Of a DNA stretch of 64,000 nucleotides, positions 35,319 through 43,948 are shown piece after piece. Source of the stretch: Prevotella sp. UBA2444 (GTDB lineage: Bacteria; Bacteroidota; Bacteroidia; Bacteroidales; Bacteroidaceae). Position 1 is the stretch's first letter, and every line of letters starts with the position of its first letter. Location of the stretch: positions 67,087 to 131,086 of the forward strand of contig DDQK01000035.1 of the NCBI GenBank assembly GCA_002342665.1, in the 5' to 3' direction. Under the pieces are notes generated by a model, which did not search any database, was not told the origin of the DNA, and saw only the letters and a program-made list of their open reading frames with translations. A program made the translations under genes and the position numbers.

Positions 35319-36788
35319 ATGAGAAAATTACTAAGTGTTGTTGTTGCTCTGCTTGCCATCTCACTGAGTGCGAGCGCAGACAATCCGTACAAGCAGTACA
35401 CCCAGAACCTGCCGTTCCCAATGCCAGAAGTGAGTGCGCCCGTCATTCCGGAAAACAAGGTCTGCCTGAAGGACTTCGGTGCAGATCCTACGGGCCAGGC
35501 TCTTTCGACAGAAGCCTTTTCCAAAGCTATCGATGCACTCACAAAGCAAGGCGGGGGACATCTCATCGTTCCTGCTGGCGTGTGGCTCACCGGTCCTATT
35601 GTGCTGAAGAGCAATATAGACCTGCATTTGGAGGCTGGCGCCGTCATACAGTTTGCTGCTGACGAGACGCTCTACCCGTTGATTGATACTTCATTTGAGG
35701 GTCTTGATACCCGTCGCTGCCAGTCGCCTTTGAGTGCCAATGGTGCTACCAATATCTCTATCACAGGCGAGGGAGCTATCGATGGTAACGGAGCCTACTG
35801 GCGTCCTGTGAAGCGCTCGAAGGTGACCGATTCCCATTGGAAGCGATTGCTCGCCATCCCTGGAAGTAAAGAGCTCAAGAAGGGCTATTGGGTGCCCTCT
35901 GAGGGTTATGCCAAGGGTGAGCAGGGAGCCAATATGAATGTGCCCAATGCTACCACAGAGGAAGAGTGGAATGCTGTGAAGCGTTTCCTGCGTCCGGTGA
36001 TGATCAGCATCGTCAAATGTAAGAATGTGCTACTTCAAGGTGTCATCTTCCAGAACTCTCCAGCATGGAACCTTCATCCGCTGATGTGTGAGAACGTCAT
36101 CATCGACAATGTACTTGTACGCAATCCGGAGTTCGCCCAGAATGGTGATGCCCTCGACCTGGAGTCCTGCAAGAACTGTCTTATCGTCAACTCCCGTTTC
36201 GATGCCGGCGACGATGGTATCTGCATCAAGAGTGGTAAGGATGCCGACGGACGTAAGCGTGGAATCCCATGCGAGAATGTGGTGGTTGACGGTTGTACGG
36301 TATTTGCCGGACATGGTGGCTTCGTTGTTGGCTCGGAGATGAGCGGTGGCGTGAAGAACTTTATGGTGAAGAACTGCCAGTTCCTCGGTACCGATGTCGG
36401 CTTGCGCTTTAAGTCGACTCGTGGACGAGGCGGTATTGTTGAGAATATATTTATCGATGGTATATCGATGATGAACATAGTCAATGATGCCATCACTTTC
36501 AATATGTACTATGGTGGTGTCTCTGTGGCTGAGGCTAGGGCAGCAGGAAAGACGCCAGACAACACTACAAAGATGAAGGTCGACGAGACAACCCCCATCT
36601 TCCGTAATATCAATATCCAGAATGTGGTGTGCAATGGTGCAGGACGTGCGATGGAGTTCAACGGTCTGCCGGAGATGCCTATGGATGGCATAAATCTGAA
36701 GAATATCACTATCCGTGCCCATGAGGATGCTACTTTCACTAACTGCACGAATATCAAGCAGGAGAACGTGAAAGTCGTTGTCGAGTAG
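35319..36788 (+). CDS. Glycoside hydrolase family 28 (polygalacturonase-like)
   Basis: 489 residues from ATG at 35319 (a TTG at 35307 is rejected). Signal peptide about 1-20 (SLSASA/DN). Right-handed beta-helix with the N-terminal KDFGADPTGQALSTEAFSKAI and the catalytic motifs NGDALDLESC and GDDGICIKSG. It hydrolyses pectin or rhamnogalacturonan or related uronic acid polymers. No sus genes are adjacent, so the substrate cannot be set by context. Confidence 0.92.
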   Translation: MRKLLSVVVALLAISLSASADNPYKQYTQNLPFPMPEVSAPVIPENKVCLKDFGADPTGQALSTEAFSKAIDALTKQGGGHLIVPAGVWLTGPIVLKSNIDLHLEAGAVIQFAADETLYPLIDTSFEGLDTRRCQSPLSANGATNISITGEGAIDGNGAYWRPVKRSKVTDSHWKRLLAIPGSKELKKGYWVPSEGYAKGEQGANMNVPNATTEEEWNAVKRFLRPVMISIVKCKNVLLQGVIFQNSPAWNLHPLMCENVIIDNVLVRNPEFAQNGDALDLESCKNCLIVNSRFDAGDDGICIKSGKDADGRKRGIPCENVVVDGCTVFAGHGGFVVGSEMSGGVKNFMVKNCQFLGTDVGLRFKSTRGRGGIVENIFIDGISMMNIVNDAITFNMYYGGVSVAEARAAGKTPDNTTKMKVDETTPIFRNINIQNVVCNGAGRAMEFNGLPEMPMDGINLKNITIRAHEDATFTNCTNIKQENVKVVVE

Positions 36789-36836
36789 AATCCTGTTTGA
36801 CTTAACGGAAATAGGCTAGGCCCTGTGCAGCATTAT

Positions 36837-38231
36837 TCATCCGAATAGTGCGCGCAGGGCTTCCTCAACTTTACGTACTGGGTGGAGTGTGATGTGGTAC
36901 TTCTTGGGGTCGAAGCCCGACATGTTATACTTGGGGATGATGATATCGGTAAAGCCTAACTTCTCGGCTTCAGCGACTCGTTGTTCAATACGGTTCACCG
37001 GGCGCACTTCGCCAGAGAGTCCCACCTCTCCAGCCATACACCAGCCCGACTCAATCGGCGTGTCGACGTTCGAGGATAGGACGGCAGCAATGACTGAGAG
37101 ATCAATGGCCAGGTCGGTTACTCGCAGGCCTCCGGCGATATTGATGAAGACGTCCTTCTGCATCAGTTTAAAACCCACTCGCTTTTCAAGAACGGCCAAT
37201 AGCATATTCAATCGGCGCTGGTCGAACCCAGTGGCTGAGCGCTGAGGTGTGCCATAGGCCGCAGAAGAGACAAGGGCCTGCGTCTCCACGAGGAAGGGAC
37301 GAACGCCTTCGATGGCAGAGGAGATGGCAATGCCAGAGAGTCCCTCATGATCCTGCGTGAGCAGAAGCTCTGAAGGATTGCTGACCTGCCGTAAGCCATT
37401 TTGCTGCATCTCGTAGATACCCAGTTCTGATGTGGAGCCAAAGCGATTCTTTATCGACCGGAGTATGCGGTACATGTAGTGCTGGTCTCCTTCGAATTGT
37501 ATCACGGTGTCTACGATGTGTTCCAGTATCTTCGGGCCTGCAAGAGTACCTTCTTTCGTGATATGTCCGATCAATATCACTGGTACACCACTTGATTTGG
37601 CAAAGCGGAGTAGGGCAGAGGCGCATTCGCGAACCTGGGCGATAGAACCGGCTGATGATTCCACATCCTCTGTCATGATGGTTTGGATGGAGTCGATAAT
37701 CACAAGCTCGGGTTCTTCGGCCTTGATATGATCGAAGATGGTTTCGAGGGAATTTTCACAGAGGATCAGGAAATTGTCGTTGTTTTCACCCAGGCGTTCT
37801 GCACGCATCTTCAGTTGGTGGGCACTCTCTTCACCGCTGACGTAGAGAATGCGCTTCTCAGGGAGGCGGAGCATTGTCTGCAGGGAGAGGGTTGACTTGC
37901 CTATACCCGGTTCTCCACCTAAGAGGACGATGCTTCCTGGCACAAGGCCTCCGCCTAAAACGCGGTTCAGTTCTTCATCGTGCATATCGATACGAGGGTC
38001 ATCATGACTGGATATATCCTTCAGACGGAGTACGCGGCCTGCTGAGGCAGCATGCTGTTGGGCAGAATGATTGTTCAGTCCTCCCCTTACTCCTCCAGAC
38101 TTCAGGGCAGAAGGAGCCACCTTGATCTCCTTGAAGGTATTCCATTGCCCGCAGGCAGGGCACTTCCCTATCCACTTCGGCGACTCCTGGCCGCAGTTGG
38201 AGCATACGTATGCTATCTTGTCTTTTGCCAT
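36837..38231 (-). CDS. radA: DNA repair protein RadA/Sms
   Basis: 464 residues from ATG at 38229-38231; a longer ORF to 38354 runs through a repeat and the promoter and is rejected. N-terminal zinc ribbon C10, C13, C24, C27; RecA-like ATPase with GGEPGIGKST Walker A; KNRFG motif; C-terminal Lon-like domain. It helps branch migration in recombination. Convergent with GH28 and with its own promoter at 38240. Confidence 0.97.
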   Translation of the reverse strand: MAKDKIAYVCSNCGQESPKWIGKCPACGQWNTFKEIKVAPSALKSGGVRGGLNNHSAQQHAASAGRVLRLKDISSHDDPRIDMHDEELNRVLGGGLVPGSIVLLGGEPGIGKSTLSLQTMLRLPEKRILYVSGEESAHQLKMRAERLGENNDNFLILCENSLETIFDHIKAEEPELVIIDSIQTIMTEDVESSAGSIAQVRECASALLRFAKSSGVPVILIGHITKEGTLAGPKILEHIVDTVIQFEGDQHYMYRILRSIKNRFGSTSELGIYEMQQNGLRQVSNPSELLLTQDHEGLSGIAISSAIEGVRPFLVETQALVSSAAYGTPQRSATGFDQRRLNMLLAVLEKRVGFKLMQKDVFINIAGGLRVTDLAIDLSVIAAVLSSNVDTPIESGWCMAGEVGLSGEVRPVNRIEQRVAEAEKLGFTDIIIPKYNMSGFDPKKYHITLHPVRKVEEALRALFG

Positions 38232-38239
38232 AACAAATG

Positions 38240-38247
38240 CAAAGGTA
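38240..38247 (-). promoter_or_regulatory. -7 box (TACCTTTG) for radA
   Basis: TACCTTTG on the minus strand, 8 nt before the ATG; very short leader expected. Confidence 0.65.
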
Positions 38248-38302
38248 ACATTTTTTAGGCGCGGATGATACGGATTAGCACAGATTTTTTGATTATTTTG
38301 TA

Positions 38303-38330
38303 TAAAATCCGTAAAATCCGTAAAATCCAT
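38303..38330. repeat. 9-bp repeat AAATCCGTA in the radA/lipoprotein intergenic region
   Basis: Three copies of AAATCCGTA between divergent promoters. The same 9-bp pattern class appears at 59911-59940. Confidence 0.8.
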
Positions 38331-38343
38331 AGGCTTTTTTTTG

Positions 38344-38351
38344 TACCTTTG
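38344..38351 (+). promoter_or_regulatory. -7 box (TACCTTTG) for the binding-protein-like lipoprotein
   Basis: TACCTTTG ending 8 nt before the ATG at 38360; predicted transcription start is 1-5 nt from the ATG. Confidence 0.65.
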
Positions 38352-38359
38352 CACCGATT

Positions 38360-39271
38360 ATGAGGAAAATACTGATAGCTTTCGTTGCCGCACTGGTGTT
38401 GTTTAGCTGCGGACAATCATACGAAGAGACCAAACGTATCACCAGAGCACAGCGCCTGAAGATGATGCGTGAGGACTCTGCAGCCCTTAAGGTGGCAGTA
38501 CTGCCTACTCTCGACTGCCTCCCCGTCTTTCTGGCCAAGGATCATCAGATGTTCGATACCGTGGTGGATATCCGGCTGAAACAGTTTACTGCACAGATGG
38601 ACATCGATACGGCCCTGATGAATAAGCGTGTCGAGATAGGGGTGACCGACTTGGTCAGAGCTGAGAGGATGATGAAACTCGGCGATTCACTGCGCTATCT
38701 GACTGCTACCAATGCTTACTGGCAGTTGGTGACTAATCGCGGTGCACGTATCACCGATCTGAAGCATTTGGATGATAAGATGCTGGCGATGACGCGCTAT
38801 TCTGCAACAGACCTGCTTGGCGATTTGGCTGTAGATTCGGCGAAACTGAAGTCCGAAAGGGTATTTCGCATCCAAGTCAACGATGTGCATATTCGTCTGA
38901 AGATGCTGGAAAACAACGAGATGGATGCACTGTTGCTGACAGAACCTCAGGCTACGGCTGCACGACTTCTGAAGCATAAGGTGATACTCGATTCTCGGAA
39001 ATTGGATGTCCACTTGGGCGCTTTTGTTGCTCAGGGCAAAGGGATGGACGATGCCAAGCGTCAGCAGCAACTAAAGGTCTTCATCGATGGCTATAATCAG
39101 GCTTGCGATTCGTTGAACAAGTACGGCTTGGGTTCATATCGTGCTCTGATTCGGAAGTATTGCCAAGCCAAGGATGCAACAGTGGCAGCTCTGCCGAAGG
39201 ATCTGAAGTTTACTCGTATGACACCACCGCGAGAGAAAGATATCGAACGGGCACGGAAATGGTTAAAATAG
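38360..39271 (+). CDS. SsuA/THI5-like periplasmic-binding lipoprotein
   Basis: 303 residues. Lipobox LFSC with Cys at 17. The mature part resembles an ABC-type substrate-binding protein: KVAVLPTLDCLPVFLAKDHQMF start, a hinge and an alpha/beta second lobe, GVTDLVRAERMM. No ABC transporter genes are adjacent; the next gene is a TPR protein 6 nt downstream, so the ligand and partner are unknown. Could also be a non-transport sensor. Confidence 0.7.
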   Translation: MRKILIAFVAALVLFSCGQSYEETKRITRAQRLKMMREDSAALKVAVLPTLDCLPVFLAKDHQMFDTVVDIRLKQFTAQMDIDTALMNKRVEIGVTDLVRAERMMKLGDSLRYLTATNAYWQLVTNRGARITDLKHLDDKMLAMTRYSATDLLGDLAVDSAKLKSERVFRIQVNDVHIRLKMLENNEMDALLLTEPQATAARLLKHKVILDSRKLDVHLGAFVAQGKGMDDAKRQQQLKVFIDGYNQACDSLNKYGLGSYRALIRKYCQAKDATVAALPKDLKFTRMTPPREKDIERARKWLK

Positions 39272-39277
39272 TATTAG

Positions 39278-41473
39278 ATGGCAGTGGGACCGATGATAGT
39301 GAATGAGGCCTTGGAATTGGTGCTGACGAGATTGACGGAAAAAAATCTCAGCGGTGCTTTAGTGGCAATGGACAGCTACCTCTCTGCTCATCCGAAGCAG
39401 AATGACGCTCATCGTGTGGAGGCTGTCAGAGCAGATTTCCAATTGATGACTGACTATTGGCGTCGAGGTTATAAGGATCCTCAGCTGAACGGTCTTTACG
39501 ATAACCTGTTACGTCGCATGTACGTCATCTATGCCAATGCTGCTCTCGGCTATGCCGTCGGCCACTCATCTTATCTGTCCTCTGTCTATATGCGTCTCAC
39601 GTTGACAGCCCGCGACTGGTCTGTCCAATCTCTGAAGGAGTCGCTCGAAGCGCATGTGTCTGAGGTGGCGATGCTGGAACTGGAACCAGAAAACAAACGG
39701 GGTGAGAAGCGTAAGGAGATATTCCGTCGCCATCATCAGCTGATGAGCGAGTGGTTTGACAACATCTGGCTTTCAACCATCTGGACAGACGGACAGGCAT
39801 CGGCCATGGAAGAACTGCTGCTCTCACCAACCATCGATGTCAGAGACCAGCAATTGCTGGTGAGCGGTATAATGATAGCTGCCATCAACTACTTCGATGT
39901 TGCTAAGTTTCGTACCCTCTTGCATGTCTATCGGCAAGCATCCGACGAGACTGTACGTCAGCGCGCCTTGGTAGGATGGGTAATGTCACTCAGAAACAGT
40001 GTACCAGTTCTGCTGTATCGTGAGGATCTGAAGGAGATGGAGACGCTGCTCGAAGATGGGAAGGTATGCGAAGAATTGGTGCAGCTGCAGGAACAGATCA
40101 TTTTCTGTATTAATGCAGAGAAGGACAACCAAACGATACAGAAGGACATCATGCCCGATCTCTTGAAGAACAGCAATTTCCGGGTGACTCGTCATGGTAT
40201 TGAGGAGATAGAGGAAGATTCTTTAGAGGATATATTGCATCCTGACGCAGAGGAGCGCCGTATGGAACAGATGGAGGAGAGCTTCCAGAAGATGCAGCAG
40301 ATGCAGAAACAGGGCTCTGATATCTATTTCGGCGGTTTCTCGCAGATGAAGCGGTTCTCCTTTTTCCAGGATATATGCAACTGGTTTGTGCCTTACTATA
40401 CTGACCATCCCGGCATCAGCGAATTGATGGAGAGATTCCAGAAAAACCGTTTTCTGCAGACTATAGTTAGTGTTGGTCCCTTTTGCAATAGTGACAAATA
40501 CTCCTTCCTCCTTGCTTTTTCGCAGGTGATGGAGAGAATACCAGAGCAGTTGCGCCAAATGATGGAGGCTGGCGAGGCTGCTGTAACCGAAGTGATGCAG
40601 GAGGAAAGTCGCAGTGCTGCTTATATACGGCGTATGTATCTGCAGGATATCTATCGGTTTTATCGTATTTATCCCAAGCGGGGCGATTTCTACGATCCTT
40701 TCGATAGAGAAAGTGCTGATTATATTTTCATGGCGCATCCTGCCTTTATGCGAACCCATCTGGAACCCTATTTCAACGAGGTTGCTGCCTTCATGATCAA
40801 GCAGAAGTTGTATGAAGAGGCTGGAATGGTTTTGGAAAATTGTGGCGAGGCCCGTCGGGATTTCCGTTATTACATGATGGCTGGCTATTTGGTGCAGCAT
40901 GGCTATTTCCAGTTTGAAGGAGAGGAGTTGACAGACCGATATTTTTATCAGAAAGCCCTGGAGTTTCAGCCTGATAGCGAGCGCGCCTTGCTTGGGTATG
41001 CACGTGCTCTTTTCAGAATGGAAAACTATGAAGAGGCATTAGGAATATATGATCGGTTGTTGACGATTCAGCCAGGTAAGCGTAACTACCTGTTAAACCG
41101 TGCTGTTTGTCTTTCGAAATTGAAACGTTTTGCTGACGCTCAGAAAGATCTCTATCGCCTGAACTATGAAATGCCAGACGATCAACATGTCAATCGTGTG
41201 CTGGCATGGACGCTTACCTGTGATGATAAGTTCGAACAGGCAGATCGGATTTACGGCACTCTGATGGGTGGCAATCCTGCACCGGAAGACTTACTCAACT
41301 ATGGCTATTGTCTGTGGCTCAGAGGTCATGTCGATGATGCTGCCGACTGTTTCCATCGCTATCTGAAAGAGTCGGATGATACGCCGCTTGGCATTCTCGC
41401 GAAGGAACGGGATTTGTTGCTGGAGAAAGGCATCACTGAGGCTGAGATGCAGCTGATGCTTTATATTCTCTGA
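39278..41473 (+). CDS. Large TPR protein of unknown function
   Basis: 731 residues, cytoplasmic in appearance (no signal). The N-terminal 500 residues are helical, with acidic stretches; the C-terminal part (about 530-690) contains several tetratricopeptide units (for example YFYQKALEFQPDSERALLGYARALFRMENYEEALGIYDRLLT). Probably a protein-protein scaffold. Co-transcribed with the upstream lipoprotein. Its 3' end overlaps the convergent acyltransferase gene by 41 nt. Confidence 0.85.
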   Translation: MAVGPMIVNEALELVLTRLTEKNLSGALVAMDSYLSAHPKQNDAHRVEAVRADFQLMTDYWRRGYKDPQLNGLYDNLLRRMYVIYANAALGYAVGHSSYLSSVYMRLTLTARDWSVQSLKESLEAHVSEVAMLELEPENKRGEKRKEIFRRHHQLMSEWFDNIWLSTIWTDGQASAMEELLLSPTIDVRDQQLLVSGIMIAAINYFDVAKFRTLLHVYRQASDETVRQRALVGWVMSLRNSVPVLLYREDLKEMETLLEDGKVCEELVQLQEQIIFCINAEKDNQTIQKDIMPDLLKNSNFRVTRHGIEEIEEDSLEDILHPDAEERRMEQMEESFQKMQQMQKQGSDIYFGGFSQMKRFSFFQDICNWFVPYYTDHPGISELMERFQKNRFLQTIVSVGPFCNSDKYSFLLAFSQVMERIPEQLRQMMEAGEAAVTEVMQEESRSAAYIRRMYLQDIYRFYRIYPKRGDFYDPFDRESADYIFMAHPAFMRTHLEPYFNEVAAFMIKQKLYEEAGMVLENCGEARRDFRYYMMAGYLVQHGYFQFEGEELTDRYFYQKALEFQPDSERALLGYARALFRMENYEEALGIYDRLLTIQPGKRNYLLNRAVCLSKLKRFADAQKDLYRLNYEMPDDQHVNRVLAWTLTCDDKFEQADRIYGTLMGGNPAPEDLLNYGYCLWLRGHVDDAADCFHRYLKESDDTPLGILAKERDLLLEKGITEAEMQLMLYIL

Positions 41474-42650
41474 ATTTAGACCTTCCCCTTTCGCTCAACC
41501 AAGTGGCTGCTAATGGGAGCCCTACGCCTGCAATGGTGTAGAGTATCCAGAAGAGATCCTCCTGAGAGTGCTCGTGGATTACCATGTGGCAACCTATCTG
41601 TCTTGGGTCGAGGCCATAATACCAGATTTTGAGCAGACTCACTGTCTTGTAGGCCACGATGTGGAAGATAAAGATGTTGAGGGTGTGGTCGCCGGTATAC
41701 ACCAGGAATCGCTTCAGGCAATTGTCATGGCTGTCTATCCATCGGCTGATGTTGTAGGTCATCAGGAATCCCAGCAGGGCTGGCAACGGCAGTGAGAGAA
41801 ATTGCGTGAAGTTGGAGCGCCAGTTCATGTTGGCCGTCAGGTAATATGAGAAGAAATAGACGATGACGGCAAATAGTAGTGTAGTCCAGACGGAGGCATA
41901 GTAGCGGGAGATGAACTGCTGATACTTGTCGACCATCTGTCTGAAGATGAATCCGCACCCGAAGAAGAAACAGCCCATCATGTCGCGATATCCACCCTGC
42001 ACCAGGTTGACGACCTTCAGGCCTTCATAGGTCTTCCACCCGCAGAGCAGAAGCATGATCAGGCAGATGAGGTAGGGGGTGATGACTCTTCCTGATAATC
42101 CAGAAAATCCAGAAAAACCGGAAAATCCAGAAAATCCGGGTATTCTGCAAAAACCGGCTAATCTGGATAATCCTGCATCGACAGCCTTATATATAATAAG
42201 GTATAGGATACTGGCTACAAAGAGACCTCGGAAGAACCAGAAGGCTCCGCAGAGGAATTGGTCGTATCCTCCCATGGCAGTAGTGATGTTCCACAGATTC
42301 TGTTGTATGGCGTGCCATGAGTATGGATGCGTCACGCCTCCCATCTCGTTGCCGTAGACTTCATTGAGCACCCCTAAGTCAAACATCCAGTTGTGTATGA
42401 TCAGGAAGAATACCGACCATTTCCAGAAGGGCCAGTAGAGCCCTTTGATGCGTTTCTTGATAAAGGTGGCTTCATCGTTAAGGTATTTGAGTGAAAAGAA
42501 GTACCCTGCCGTCATGAAGAAGAGTGGCATGTGGAATTCGAAGATGAACTTGCACAGCCATCCGGGGGCTTCGGCATGTGCGATGACCATCAGGATGATT
42601 GCGATGCCTTTGGCGATGGATATGGTTGTGTCCCTCTTCACACTCTTCAC
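41433..42650 (-). CDS. Acyltransferase family 3 membrane protein with a repeat-coded loop
   Basis: 405 residues, about ten membrane helices. N-terminal SIAKGIAIILMVIAHAEAP with the conserved His is typical of acyltransferase 3, which transfers acetyl or other acyl groups to surface glycans. A loop at about residues 160-187 (RIPGFSGFSGFSGFSGLSG) is written by 9-bp repeats. It lies 3 nt downstream of the phospholipase D-like gene and overlaps the TPR gene 3' end by 41 nt. Confidence 0.88.
   Translation of the reverse strand: MKSVKRDTTISIAKGIAIILMVIAHAEAPGWLCKFIFEFHMPLFFMTAGYFFSLKYLNDEATFIKKRIKGLYWPFWKWSVFFLIIHNWMFDLGVLNEVYGNEMGGVTHPYSWHAIQQNLWNITTAMGGYDQFLCGAFWFFRGLFVASILYLIIYKAVDAGLSRLAGFCRIPGFSGFSGFSGFSGLSGRVITPYLICLIMLLLCGWKTYEGLKVVNLVQGGYRDMMGCFFFGCGFIFRQMVDKYQQFISRYYASVWTTLLFAVIVYFFSYYLTANMNWRSNFTQFLSLPLPALLGFLMTYNISRWIDSHDNCLKRFLVYTGDHTLNIFIFHIVAYKTVSLLKIWYYGLDPRQIGCHMVIHEHSQEDLFWILYTIAGVGLPLAATWLSERGRSKFREYKASAASQPQ
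42091..42173. repeat. 9-bp tandem repeat inside the acyltransferase gene
   Basis: About eight imperfect units of the type CCAGAAAAT / CCGGAAAAT, in frame; read on the coding strand as repeated Gly-Phe-Ser. Confidence 0.9.
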
Positions 42651-42653
42651 GTC

Positions 42654-43898
42654 TTAAATCAGTGGTGTCAGCAGACTGCCGAACCATCCGCGGAACTTCT
42701 GCCAGGGCGTTCGGATACGTTCCCACTCCTCATCTGTCAGCTGGTTGCTCTTCTGCTTGTCGCGTTCAAACATCGCGTCAAGTTCGAGGGTGGTCTCACG
42801 GTCTATGATGAGGGCATTCTCTTCAAAGTCAAAACGCAAACCGCGGGCATCGAGGTTGGCACTGCCCACCGTGCAGAAGCGTCCGTCGACCATCATGATC
42901 TTGGAGTGGTGGAAGCCAGGCTGGTAGAGCCATACGCTTGCACCGCGCTTCATTAGCTTGTGAACGTTGCGGAGCACAACGTCGGGCGTCAGCTTGACGT
43001 CGTACTTTTGTGACACCATGATCTCAACCTTCACTCCGCGGTCGATGGCTCGCTTCAGAGCCTTCCACGACGCTGGGGTGAGTGTCATGTAGGCATTGAT
43101 GATCTTTATGGAGTCGCGGGCGTCGTCGATGGCTTGTATATAGAACTTCTGCATATACTGATTCATCACCCTTGGCTCGCGGTTGATGATGCCGATCATC
43201 TTGTGGCCTGCCGGGACGCCCTGATAGTATTTCGAGGCGGAGAGGTCCTCGCCAGTGTTCCTCCTCCACATGCGTGCGAAGATGGTCTGCAAGTCGTTGA
43301 CCACAGGTCCCTCGAGCCTACAGTGCATATCGCGCCATTCGCCCACCAGCTCGGAGCCCACGACGTAGTAGTCGGCCACGTTCATGCCTCCCGTATAGGC
43401 AATCTTGCCGTCGATGACTACTATTTTACGGTGGTCACGGGGCCAGATATGGTTGACCCATGGGAAGCGGATTGGGTCGAATTCTATGATATTGATGCCG
43501 TCGGCCCGCAGCTTCTCGAGGTGGTGCTTCTTCAATGGCTGGTTGTTGGAGTCGTTGCCGAAGCCGTCGAACATGGCTCTCACTTCGACGCCCTCCTTGC
43601 ATTTCTCTCGCAGGATGTCGAAGAGCAGCGAGGCGATGGAGTCATTGCGGAAATTGAAATACTCCAGGTGAACGCTCTGCCGGGCATTGCGGATATCCTC
43701 GAACATCAGTTCGAACTTGTCGCGTCCCGACATGATAAGCCTCACCTTGTTGTCGTCGGTGAATCTGACGCCCAGCTCTCTCATCTGCCGCACAATCAGC
43801 GAGTCGCTGGTCTGGGCGCTTGTAGTGAATAGTGAATAGTGTATAGCAAATAGTACTGTCAGTGTTGTCCTTAATAAATATCCTTGAAAACTGTTCAT
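42654..43898 (-). CDS. Phospholipase D-like / cardiolipin synthase family protein
   Basis: 414 residues. Signal peptide with a repeat-coded core (FAIHYSLFTTSAQ), so it is exported. Two HKD motifs: HRKIVVIDG and HHSKIMMVDG, each followed by GG or GSAN. It could make cardiolipin, or act as an exported phospholipase D. Its periplasmic location is unusual for a synthase that must use membrane lipid, but cardiolipin synthases do face the periplasm in some bacteria. Downstream of the degenerate hybrid regulator; upstream of the acyltransferase. Confidence 0.88.
   Translation of the reverse strand: MNSFQGYLLRTTLTVLFAIHYSLFTTSAQTSDSLIVRQMRELGVRFTDDNKVRLIMSGRDKFELMFEDIRNARQSVHLEYFNFRNDSIASLLFDILREKCKEGVEVRAMFDGFGNDSNNQPLKKHHLEKLRADGINIIEFDPIRFPWVNHIWPRDHRKIVVIDGKIAYTGGMNVADYYVVGSELVGEWRDMHCRLEGPVVNDLQTIFARMWRRNTGEDLSASKYYQGVPAGHKMIGIINREPRVMNQYMQKFYIQAIDDARDSIKIINAYMTLTPASWKALKRAIDRGVKVEIMVSQKYDVKLTPDVVLRNVHKLMKRGASVWLYQPGFHHSKIMMVDGRFCTVGSANLDARGLRFDFEENALIIDRETTLELDAMFERDKQKSNQLTDEEWERIRTPWQKFRGWFGSLLTPLI
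43823..43846. repeat. 7-bp repeat TAGTGAA inside the PLD-like signal-peptide codons
   Basis: Three copies of the GTGAATA family on the plus strand, read on the coding strand as TTCACTA and forming the signal peptide core IHYSLFT. Confidence 0.85.
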
Positions 43899-43948
43899 CT
43901 CTTTTTAACGCTCTCTTCTCAAATTATGATTTGCTTTTCACTTTTTCA

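Noticed and set aside
36789..36850. Terminator between GH28 and radA (GCCCTG...CAGGGC)
   Set aside because: The stem is short, overlaps radA codons and has no T run.
38232..38354. N-terminal extension of RadA (MDFTDFTDF...)
   Set aside because: Encoded by the 9-bp repeat and upstream of the -7 box; the zinc-ribbon start at 38231 fits the family.
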